Below, piece by piece: positions 1 through 9,300 of a stretch of DNA of 33,761 nucleotides. The notes beneath the pieces are model-generated. The model worked only from the letters and a program-made list of their open reading frames with translations, was not told the origin of the DNA and made no database searches. The position numbers and the translations under genes are program-made. The stretch comes from Bacteroidetes bacterium GWA2_31_9. Lineage in GTDB: Bacteria > Bacteroidota > Bacteroidia > Bacteroidales > GWF2-33-38. The stretch covers positions 2,001 through 35,761 of the forward strand of contig MEND01000052.1 of assembly GCA_001768975.1 (NCBI GenBank), written 5' to 3'. Each line of letters begins with the position of its first letter. Within the stretch, counting starts at the first letter, position 1.

Positions 1-459
1 CAAGTTAATACATTTTAATTGAAAAATAAGTCTAGGATTTAGCTTATAAGTCATATCTGATTTTTGCTTCGTCATTTACAGATTTTAATCAAAATTTAAT
101 AAGTAAATATATGTTAAATATTTAATTGGTCAAACAATGACTTCTTTAAAACATACTAAAACAAATCTCGAAATATGATTGCTCTAAAAAAACAAATTAA
201 GTTAACCGTTGTTAATTTTTGTTTAACTACTTTATTTTCTATAGTTATTTTTTCTACATTAAAGCTCTATAATTCAAGCCATATATGACATTTAATGTCA
301 AATTTGGAATAAAAATCAGCTGAAAAATCTTTTCATTTTAGGAAAGACTTACTTATTTCAAAAAATGTTTCTTTGAATTTTTTATAAAAGATACTGTTTT
401 ATTAATCTGCTAAAACAATTGATAAAAGACTGGTTTTTATTGATAAAAAAAATATTTTC
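1..459. other. AT-rich gene-free stretch at window edge
   Basis: This stretch lies downstream of the metallophosphoesterase gene, which is read leftwards. It is very AT-rich and has no convincing reading frame on either strand. I see no strong hairpin terminator directly after the phosphoesterase stop; the closest thing is a weak AAAATATTTT palindrome followed by T residues when read on the minus strand. A copy of TTGGTCAAA at 126-134 is the reverse complement of a motif found twice upstream of the giant gene. Nothing else could be assigned. Confidence 0.5.
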
Positions 460-1557
460 TCAGAATAAAATTTTTCTCGAACAAACAATATTGTTATTAA
501 TTTTCAAGCAAACAATGTAAATTCCTGATTGTAGATTTGAAGTCGCTTTCTCAACATAACTTCCTGATAATTTGTAAGTATTGGCTGTGCTTGTCAATAA
601 AGAACCTGATATATCGTAAACTTCAAAAGAAACATTTGAAGGCATTTTGACATTATAGTTTATATAAATTGAATTGTTGTTTTTATAAGCATTCAAATAC
701 CATTGCTGATTGTTTTTTAAATTATCGTTTAGAGAAATAATAGTGTAATAGTCTATTAGCTCTGAATCAACATTATAAAATCGGAACGAAATACTATCTG
801 CATAAGCACTAATGAGTTGTGCTCCATTTTTTAAATTATATCTTACAATACTTCCCGGAACAGGGTTATTAAAAGGGTAAAGTCCGGCACCTCCGGCACC
901 ATTTACAAAATATGGAAATTCATTTTTCATTATTCTTTCATAAACATGGTCGTGCCCTGCAAAAACAGCAGTAGCTCCCCATTCCTGATAAGGCCAATTC
1001 ATCCAAGAATTATTGCCATGTGATGATGAAGAATATGGCGAATGATGAATACATACAATATTCCAACGTTCAACAGAAGTCAATAAATTAGTTTTAAGCC
1101 ATTGTGCCTGAATAGATGAAGTATCAGTGCCATCAATTTCATTTGTATTACTATTGATTATAAAAAAATGTACATTCCCTTTAACAAAATCGTAGTAACG
1201 TTCATTTCCTGGTAATGAAAAATAGCTTAAATATTCGGTTAATCCATTTGCACTTAATTCATGATTTCCTAGTGCCGGAAAGAATCTGTTAATTGTATCT
1301 CCCGCACCATAAGTTCCTAAATAAGGAAATATATAATTATGAAAATATTGCCCAACTTGTGAATCTAAAGTTCCCTGTGTAAGATCAAAATTGTCGCCAG
1401 TTGTTACAATAAATTCAGGATTAAAAGAATTTACGAGTACCGAAACTTGTTGTGTTGCAATTGTTGCACCTCGTTGGTCGCCTACAACAGCAAACTTCTG
1501 AGAATAAGCACTAAAGATGACAAAAGATATTGAAAATGATAATATTAGATTTTTCAT
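460..1557 (-). CDS. Secreted metallophosphoesterase with T9SS type A sorting domain
   Basis: A calcineurin-type phosphoesterase of the purple acid phosphatase-like group, predicted to hydrolyse phosphoesters outside the cell or on its surface. The ORF track begins at a GTG, but the ATG at 1557 (protein starting MKNLILS) is better because a clean signal peptide ending near YSQ follows at once; this gives 365 residues. Metal-binding blocks occur in the family order: GDQRG near residue 26, TTGDN, a GNHE block, HHSPYS, then GHDHVYER. The last ~80 residues form a beta-rich T9SS tail (SFEVYDISG... ending SRKILF), so export through the Sec pathway and the outer-membrane T9SS is expected. The substrate is unknown. 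It is separated by about 275 bases from the pentapeptide-repeat gene and is probably transcribed alone. Confidence 0.88.
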   Translation of the reverse strand: MKNLILSFSISFVIFSAYSQKFAVVGDQRGATIATQQVSVLVNSFNPEFIVTTGDNFDLTQGTLDSQVGQYFHNYIFPYLGTYGAGDTINRFFPALGNHELSANGLTEYLSYFSLPGNERYYDFVKGNVHFFIINSNTNEIDGTDTSSIQAQWLKTNLLTSVERWNIVCIHHSPYSSSSHGNNSWMNWPYQEWGATAVFAGHDHVYERIMKNEFPYFVNGAGGAGLYPFNNPVPGSIVRYNLKNGAQLISAYADSISFRFYNVDSELIDYYTIISLNDNLKNNQQWYLNAYKNNNSIYINYNVKMPSNVSFEVYDISGSLLTSTANTYKLSGSYVEKATSNLQSGIYIVCLKINNNIVCSRKILF

Positions 1558-1585
1558 GTGTATATATTTTTTATTAGACACTGAT
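1558..1585 (-). promoter_or_regulatory. A/T-rich leader shared with the GT4 gene
   Basis: Read on the minus strand, the bases just before the start codon are TCAGTGTCTAATAAAAAATATATA. Almost the same string precedes the start of the unrelated GT4 gene near 13632-13656. It has no Shine-Dalgarno core. It may be an A-rich translation-promoting leader, common in Bacteroidota, or the edge of a dispersed repeat. Confidence 0.4.
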
Positions 1586-1657
1586 TTAACCTGTTAGATA
1601 ATTTCTTCATTTTATGCTCGTTCCTTTATTAAAAGCTATCTCACAGGTGAATTATTT

Positions 1658-1698
1658 TTTTGACAGGATTAACAAGATTTACAGGCTTTTATCCTGTA
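1658..1698. repeat. Probable dispersed intergenic repeat (GACAGGATTAACAAGATTTACAGG)
   Basis: The sequence TTGACAGGATTAACAAGATT continues into ACAGG and, a few bases on, ATCCTGTAA. From memory, strings of the type CCTGTAAATCxTGTTAATCCTGTCAAAA recur in intergenic DNA of many Bacteroidota genomes. Only one copy is in this window, so repeat status rests on recall and not on a comparison made here. Confidence 0.4.
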
Positions 1699-1833
1699 AT
1701 TACCGATAAAACTGGATAAACTCTGTTTAAATTTTTCCCTTACTTGTCTTTTTTAGTCCTGATTGTTTCATTTTACAAGTTTATAAAAAATCACAAACAA
1801 TGAAAAGATTTTTCAAAATTAAATGCAAATAAA

Positions 1834-2406
1834 CTACTCAACTTGAATATTGTATTTAAACAGCAATCCTCTTAAACCAGATGTCGAAAATTTTGCTTTT
1901 TTGATTTTGTTGTTTTCTGGATCTATGATAAAATTGTATGATGTGCGAAAGTCTGAATTTTCCAAAATAGTGTTTTCAAAAACAGAACCTTCAAGGTCAC
2001 AATTTTCAAAAATTGAATTAGTTAGGTCAGATTGAACAAAGTCAACTTCCTTAATACTACATTCAATAAACTTCGTAGCTTTTAAATTCAATTTATGAAA
2101 AGAAGAAAGGTTTAAAAAACATTTTTCGAAAAACATTGATAGCAAAAACAGGTTGCAATCTTCGAAACGTAACCCCAAAAGTTTACAACTTTTAAACTTT
2201 ACATTTTTAAATGCTGTTTGTGAAATTTTTGCTAAGCTTAAATCACAATTTTCAAAAGCACAGTCTGCAAATGTAATTTCAGATAAATCTGAATTTGATA
2301 AATAACAATTTTTAAAAATGCAATTTTCGTATTCTCCTTTAATTAATTCGTTTTTAGCAAATGTTTTTCCTGAAAACTCCTTATCTTCAATATAGACTTT
2401 GTTCAT
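1834..2406 (-). CDS. Pentapeptide-repeat protein
   Basis: A 190-residue protein built almost wholly of pentapeptide units of the A(D/N)LxF type, for example IFKNC, AFENC, KFKSC, RFEDC and IFENC, with F or L at the centre of each unit. Such sequences fold into a right-handed quadrilateral beta helix. The overall size and a short non-repeat C-terminus recall the Qnr/McbG class, which mimics DNA and protects gyrase, but I see no Qnr-specific loops and cannot assign that role. There is no signal peptide or membrane segment, so it is cytoplasmic. It starts 23 bases after the rhodanese stop, so the two are likely co-transcribed, although one is predicted secreted and the other cytoplasmic. Function unknown. 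Confidence 0.8.
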   Translation of the reverse strand: MNKVYIEDKEFSGKTFAKNELIKGEYENCIFKNCYLSNSDLSEITFADCAFENCDLSLAKISQTAFKNVKFKSCKLLGLRFEDCNLFLLSMFFEKCFLNLSSFHKLNLKATKFIECSIKEVDFVQSDLTNSIFENCDLEGSVFENTILENSDFRTSYNFIIDPENNKIKKAKFSTSGLRGLLFKYNIQVE

Positions 2407-2429
2407 TTATTTGCAAAATAGATAATTTC

Positions 2430-3104
2430 CTAATAAACAATTACACGTTCAGTAAAAGTATTATTATCTTCAATCAAACATACAAAGTAAATTCCTCTAT
2501 TTATTGCGTTTAAGTTTATGTTAATTTTATTTTCTGAAACTCTTATAATTTCAACCTGCACTTCTCGACCGATAAAATCATATAATTTTATTTTATCAAT
2601 TGATGTTGAGACACAATTAATGAATAAATTAGAACTACATGGGTTTGGAAATATTTCAAAGATACTTTCTACTGAATTTTCGGTAATTTCGGTTGTTCCT
2701 GTTACTACAGGATAGCCTAACGAAATCCATTGTGAAATTCCTCCAAGCATATTATAAAGCTCCCTAAAATGCTTAGTTTTCATTAGGTTAAATGTTGCTG
2801 TACTTCTTGAACCAGCTGCACAATAAAGTAAGTAAATTTTATTTTTGTCTAAGGCATCTAAATCGCTTGATATTGTTGGAGAATTATAATTCATATTTAT
2901 AGCATTCTGAACATGACCTCCTGAATATTCAGATGGAGTTCTCATATCCAAAATTATGAAATTTGAATTTCCTGAATTTGCCTGAATTAATGAATCACCT
3001 TGTTGAGTGTTAATACTTCTGTAAATAGTGTCGGTGCTGGTTTGAGCTATTGTAAAATAGTTAAAGAAGAAATTTAGAATTACAACAAAAAAGATAGATT
3101 TCAT
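2430..3104 (-). CDS. Secreted rhodanese-like protein with T9SS sorting domain
   Basis: A 224-residue protein with a signal peptide (MKSIFFVVIL... ending near IAQT), one rhodanese domain at about residues 25-140, and a T9SS type A tail at about 145-224 that begins FEIFPNP and ends FTERVIVY. The rhodanese active-site loop is YCAAGSRST with the catalytic cysteine at residue 95, and the LDMRTPSEYSGGH block typical of the family lies upstream. Single-domain rhodaneses move sulfane sulfur through a cysteine persulfide; a surface-exposed version is expected to act on thiosulfate, polysulfide or extracellular thiols, which is inference. It is the first gene of a two-gene unit with the pentapeptide protein and is divergent from the giant adhesin-like gene. 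Confidence 0.88.
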   Translation of the reverse strand: MKSIFFVVILNFFFNYFTIAQTSTDTIYRSINTQQGDSLIQANSGNSNFIILDMRTPSEYSGGHVQNAINMNYNSPTISSDLDALDKNKIYLLYCAAGSRSTATFNLMKTKHFRELYNMLGGISQWISLGYPVVTGTTEITENSVESIFEIFPNPCSSNLFINCVSTSIDKIKLYDFIGREVQVEIIRVSENKININLNAINRGIYFVCLIEDNNTFTERVIVY

Positions 3105-3229
3105 TTTAGTTCATTTAGGTAACAAATATCTAAAAAATATCTGAATAATAAATTCATAATAATTTAGATGCTTTAAAAGAAAAAACAAGTATTAACAAAA
3201 ATTTAACTTTTGTCAAAATAAATTACATT

Positions 3230-3280
3230 TTTGACCAACATAAGCAACTATTACTTAAACTTGCTCGTCAATTTGACCAA
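3230..3280 (+). promoter_or_regulatory. Direct TTTGACCAA repeats upstream of the giant gene
   Basis: TTTGACCAA occurs at 3230-3238 and 3272-3280, a 42-base spacing close to four helical turns, in the divergent region before the giant gene. Paired sites on one face of the helix can be an operator, but the motif is short and AT-rich, so chance is possible. I found no exact TTG/TAnnTTTG promoter here. Confidence 0.25.
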
Positions 3281-3302
3281 TCATTAATATAAACAGATTA
3301 AT

Positions 3303-6300
3303 ATGAAACAAAATTTATTTCTTCTCGTAGCCATAATCTTTATTTTTGGTTTAAGACCAAGTAAATCCTTTGGACAAACCGTAAGTCATGATGTTATTTA
3401 TCCATCATCATTTCAAGAAACACGTCCATTAAGAGAAATTGTTCAAGAAAGACCTTATGTTCAAACCAAAAAAATGAGAGACGAACAGGTAACCGAATCT
3501 CCTGATCGTGGACATCGTACGCCTCAAACATTTGTATATTCGGTAGCAGATGGTTCTCAATATGGAGAAGATCCTGCTGTAAGACAAACTGAAATGGGAA
3601 AAAGACTTATTGGTGGTTCAAAAGCAGTTATAAAAAACTGGGCAGGTCAAGTCGCATCTGGATTTAGACCTTTTGATCCAACTGGAGCAGCCGGACCAAA
3701 TCATTACATTCAGGCAATTAATGGAACTCCATTTAAAGTTTTTAATAAATCTACTGGTGCAAATATGTTAACAGCAAATATTAGTTCACTCTGGAGTCCT
3801 GCTACACCCGACGATGGAGACCCTATAATTATGTATGATAAATATGCAGATCGTTGGTTTGTCAGTCAATTTGGCACTACTGGAAACAAAATTTACATTG
3901 CTATTTCTGCAACAAATGATCCTACAGGTTCATATTACACTTATACCTATACATCTCCTCAGTTTCCAGATTATTTGAAATTTGCAATTTGGGAAAATGG
4001 ATATTATATGACTTCTAATCAAGCTCCTGATAGAGTTTTCTGTTTTGAACGCGACCAAATGATAGCAGGAAATCCTTCGGCAAGATCAATTAGTGCAACT
4101 TTTAGTACATTAGCCCCCACTTCTTGGTTTTATGTTCCACTTCCTGCCGATGCTTCAGAAGGAGGCTTACCAGCAGCAGGAACACCAATGCCATTTTTTG
4201 CATATTCTGATAACGCTTGGGGAGGTGGAGCTGTTGATGGTATTACAATTTGGAATATGACTGTATCTTGGGGCGGAACTCCTTCGGCTTCAATTTCTGC
4301 AAGTACAACTATAACTACTTCTGCATTTGATGGTTCTTACGATGCAAGTTGGAATGATGTAACTCAACCAGGAACTACTCAAAAACTAGATGGTATTGGA
4401 GGAATTCCAACATACAGAGCACAATGGAGACCATGGAGCGGATATAACTCTTTAGTAATGAATTGGGGAGTTAAAATTAGTACTTCGCAAAGAAGCATTA
4501 GATGGGTTGAATTACGTCAAAACCAATCTACTGGTACATGGAGTTTGTATCAAGAAGGAACTTATAGTCCAGACTCACATACAAGATGGCTAGGAAGTAT
4601 TGCCATGGATAATAATGGAAGTATCGGTTTAGCATATTGTAAATCTTCTTCATCTATTTATCCAACATTATGTTACACAGGCAGATTAGCTGGTGACCCA
4701 CTTGGGACAATGTCTTTTGCAGAAACTATTGCAATTGCTGGAACATCTTCTCAAACAAGCGGAAACAGATTTGGAGATTATTCTCATACATCGCTAGACC
4801 CTGATGGAATTACATTTTGGCATACAGGAGAATATATTGCTTCTGGTGTTAAAACCCGAATTTTTTCTTTTCAGCTTCCTGCTGGACCAACGCCACCTGT
4901 TGCTGATTTTATGGCAAACAATACAGCTCCATGTAATGGTTCTACTGTAACATTTACAGATATGTCGTCAGGAACACCAACATCTTGGGCATGGTCGTTT
5001 AGTCCAACATCTATTACATATACAGGTGGAACTTCAGCATCTTCACAAAATCCTCAGGTTATTTTTAATGCTACCGGACCTTATTCTGTAACTCTTACAG
5101 CTACAAATGCTAATGGAAATAACAGCATTACTAAAACAAATTATATTACTCCTGTTTCACCAGGTACATTACCTGTTGTACAAAACTTTGAAGGTGCTAC
5201 TTTTCCTCCTACAGGATGGTTTATTGAAAACGCCGATGGTGGTGCAACTGCTTGGGGAAGTGCTGGTGCTAAAGGACTTGAAAGAAGAGCTGCTGCCGGA
5301 AACACAGGAAGTACAGCTGGCTGTGCTGGCATTGAACTTTTTAATTACGATACCGATACCACTCAAGTAGATAATCTAATTTCAAATCCATTAAGTTTAG
5401 TTGGAGTTTCAGCTGCTCAAATGACATTTAAACGTGCTTACAAATATTATAATAGTTCCACTAGTCCAAACAATTATCATGATGAATTAAAAATTTACGT
5501 TTCTACTGATTGTGGTGCAACTTATGGCTCTGCACTATATTTCAAAAAAGGTGTTCAGCTTGCAACAAACGGAACAATAAACACAACATTTACACCATCT
5601 GCTACTGCTGATTGGGATACTGATACGATTGACTTATCTGCTTATGCTAATCAAAATATTAATGTTAAATTCGAGTACGGTAATCGTTGGGGAAACAATC
5701 TTTATATTGACGATATTAACATTTCTGCAACTGCAGCTTCAGCTCCAGTAGCTAATTTCAGTGCTAATCCAACAACAACCTTATGTACTGGAGACGTTCA
5801 ATTTACTGATGCTTCATCTGGTTCTCCTACATCTTGGCTTTGGAACTTTGGCGACGGACAAACCTCAACTAGTCAAAATCCAATACATACATATACTGCT
5901 GGTGGTACATATACCGTAACTCTTACAGCTACAAATGCAAATGGCAACAATCAAATGGTAAAAACAAACTATATTACTGTTAATATGCCAGTTGCTCCAA
6001 CAGTTACTCCGGGTTCAAGATGCGGAACAGGAACTGTTAACCTTTCTGCAACAGGAAGCGGAACAATTCATTGGTTTGATGCTGCAACTGCTGGAACTGA
6101 CTTAGGAACTGGAAGTAGTTTTACAACTCCAAGCATTTCAACTACCACAACTTTTTACGCTGAAGACCATGTGTTAGCAGCTAGTCAGTATGTTGGACCT
6201 TTGAGTAATTTTGCCGCAGGTTCTTATTCAAATACCGCATATACATTAACATTTGATTGTTTATCAGCTTGTAATTTAGTTTCTGTTGCTATTGATAAAA

Positions 6301-9300
6301 ATGGTGCTGGAAATATTACAATACAATTACAAGATGCAGCAAGTAATGTACTTCAAACTGGAACATTTGCCGTTCCAAATGGAGCAAGTAGAGTTACTTT
6401 AAATTGGTCATTAAATCCAGCTACTGGGCTAAAATTGGTTGGTCCTTCAGGTGTTAACTTATGGAGAGTTAATACAGGCGGTACTTTCCCATACACTTTA
6501 TCAGGGCTTGTAAGCATTACAAGTTGTAGTAGTACAACTCGTTACGGATCATTCTACGATTGGGAAATTAAAGAACCAGACTGTGTAAGTTCAAGAACTT
6601 CTGTTGTTGCAACAATTGATCCTGCGGCAACTACATCTGTTTCAATATCAGCCACTGCAACAACTATTTGTGCTGGTGAAAATGTAACTTTCACAGCTAC
6701 TCCAACTAACGGAGGAACACCATCATATCAATGGAAATTAAATGGTGGAAATGTTGGAACAAATAGTTCTTCATATTCAAATAGTTCTTGGACAAATGGA
6801 GATTTAGTTACTTGCGAAATGACAAGTTCATTAACTTGCGTTACTAGTCCAACTGTTACTTCAAATTCTGTAACAATTACGATAACAGCTCCTGTTGCTC
6901 CTGCTGTTTCAATTGTAGCAAGTGCTACAACTATTTGTTCTGGAAATTCTGTAACTTTTACTGCTACTCCAACAAATGGTGGAACTCCTTCTTATCAATG
7001 GAAATTAAATGGTGGAAATGTTGGAACAAATAGTGCAACTTACACAAGTGCCGGATTAGCAAATAATGATGTAGTAACATGCGTAATGACAAGTTCATTA
7101 ACCTGTGCAACAACACCAAATGCTACTTCAAATTCAATCACAATGACCGTTAACACTACAGTTACTCCTTCTATTGTTATTGTTGCAAGTTCATCAACAA
7201 TTTGTGCTGGAGAATCTGTAACTTTTACTGTAACTCAAACTAACGGTGGAACTCCAACATATCAATGGATGTTAAACGGTGGAAATGTAGGAACTAACAG
7301 TAATACATACACAAACTCAGCTTTAGCAAACGGCGATGCTGTTACATGTGAAATGACATCTTCAGTATTTTGTACAACTACACCTACAGCTACTTCAAAT
7401 GCTGTTACAATGACTGTAAATCCTTCAGTAACACCATCAGTAACAATTTCGGCAAGCTTAACAACTATGTGTACACCAGCTCCAGTAACATTTACTGCAA
7501 CCCCAACAAATGGTGGAACTCCATCATATCAGTGGTTATTAAATAGTGCTAATGTTGGAACAAACAGCAATTCATACACAAGTGGTATTCTTGCTGATGG
7601 CGATATTGTAACTTGCGAAATGACAAGTTCTTTATCGTGTGTAACAAGTTCTACTGTAACTTCAAATGCTGTTGCAATAACTGTAAATACTCCTGCTGCT
7701 CCAACAACTACAGATAATTCAAGATGCGGAACTGGAATTGTTGACTTAACAGCTTCAGGAGCAGGAACAATTCATTGGTTTGATGCTGCAACTGCTGGAA
7801 CTGACTTAGGAACTGGAAATAATTTTACAACTCCTTCAATTTCAACTACAACAACATATTATGCAGAAGATCATATTGTAGCAGCAAGTCAATATGTTGG
7901 ACCTTTGAGTAATTTTGCCGCAGGTTCTTATTCAAATACAGCTTATACTTTAACTTTTGATTGCATTTCAGCTTGTAACTTAGTATCTGTTGCAATTGAT
8001 AAAAATGGAGCTGGAAATATTACTATTCAATTACAAGATGCAGCAAGTAATGTTCTTCAAACAGGAACATTTGCCGTTCCAAATGGAGCAAGTAGAGTTA
8101 CTTTAAATTGGTCATTAAATCCAGCTACAGGGCTAAAATTGGTTGGGCCTTCAGGATCTAGTTTATGGAGAGTAAATACTGCTGGAACTTATCCTTATGC
8201 TTTAAATGGACTTGTAAGTATTACAGGTTGTAGCAGTGGAACACGTTATGGTTCTTTCTACGATTGGGAAATTAACACTGATTGTGTAAGTTCAAGAACT
8301 GCTGCTACTGCAACAATTAATCCTGCTGTTACACCTACTGTTTCGATAAGTGCAACTGCAACTACAATTTGCTCTGGAACTTCTGTAACATTTACAGCAA
8401 CTCCAACAAATGGTGGAACACCAAATTATCAATGGTTTTTAAATGGCGGAAATATTGGAACAAACAGTGATACATATACTACAAGCACACTTGCCGACGG
8501 CGATGTTGTTACATGTGACATGACAAGCTCATTATCATGTGTTACTAGTGCAACAGTTACTTCAAATTCATTAACAATAACTTATAGCTTATCTGTAACT
8601 CCTGCTATTGTTGTTACAACAAGCTATTCCACAATTTGTTCTGGAACTTCAGCAACTTTTACAGCAACTCCAACAAATGGAGGAACTCCAACTTATCAAT
8701 GGTTATTAAACTCTAATCCTGTTGGGACTAACAGCGATACTTATACAAATGGAACTTTAGCGGATGGAGATATTGTTTCTTGCGAAATGACAAGTTCACT
8801 TGGTTGTGCTACTGTACCAACTGTTGCTTCAAATGATGTAACAATGACTGTAACAACAACTATTGCTCCTTCAGTAGCAATTAATGCAACTGCAACATCT
8901 GTTTGCGATGGAACATCTGTAACATTTACAGCTACACCAACAAACGAAGGAACTCCAACTTATCAATGGTTGTTAAATTCAAATCCAGTTGGAACTAACA
9001 GTAATACTTATACAAATGCTACTTTAGCTGATGGTGATGTAGTTTCTTGCGAAATGACATCATCTTTATCGTGTGTTACAAGTGCAACTGTAACCTCAAA
9101 TGCAGTTACAATGATTGTTGGAACAATGATTACTCCTTCTATATCAATATTAGCAAGTTCAACCTCTATTTGTAATGGAAATTCTGTAACATTTACAGCT
9201 TCAGCGTCTAATAGCGGAACTCCAACTTATCAGTGGTTGTTGAATTCAAATCCAGTTGGAACTAATTCTGACACTTATACAAATGCTGCTTTAGCTGATG

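Noticed and set aside
1850-2035. Plus-strand 61-residue ORF
   Set aside because: It is a shadow of the pentapeptide-repeat gene; its apparent repeats reflect the repeat codons of the opposite strand.
1834-2406. Quinolone-resistance (Qnr) gene
   Set aside because: The pentapeptide pattern is shared by many proteins; the loops and length that mark Qnr were not recognised, so no resistance role is claimed.
5141-5370. Three overlapping ORFs on both strands in the giant gene
   Set aside because: They are out-of-frame readings of the choice-of-anchor/MAM-like domain.
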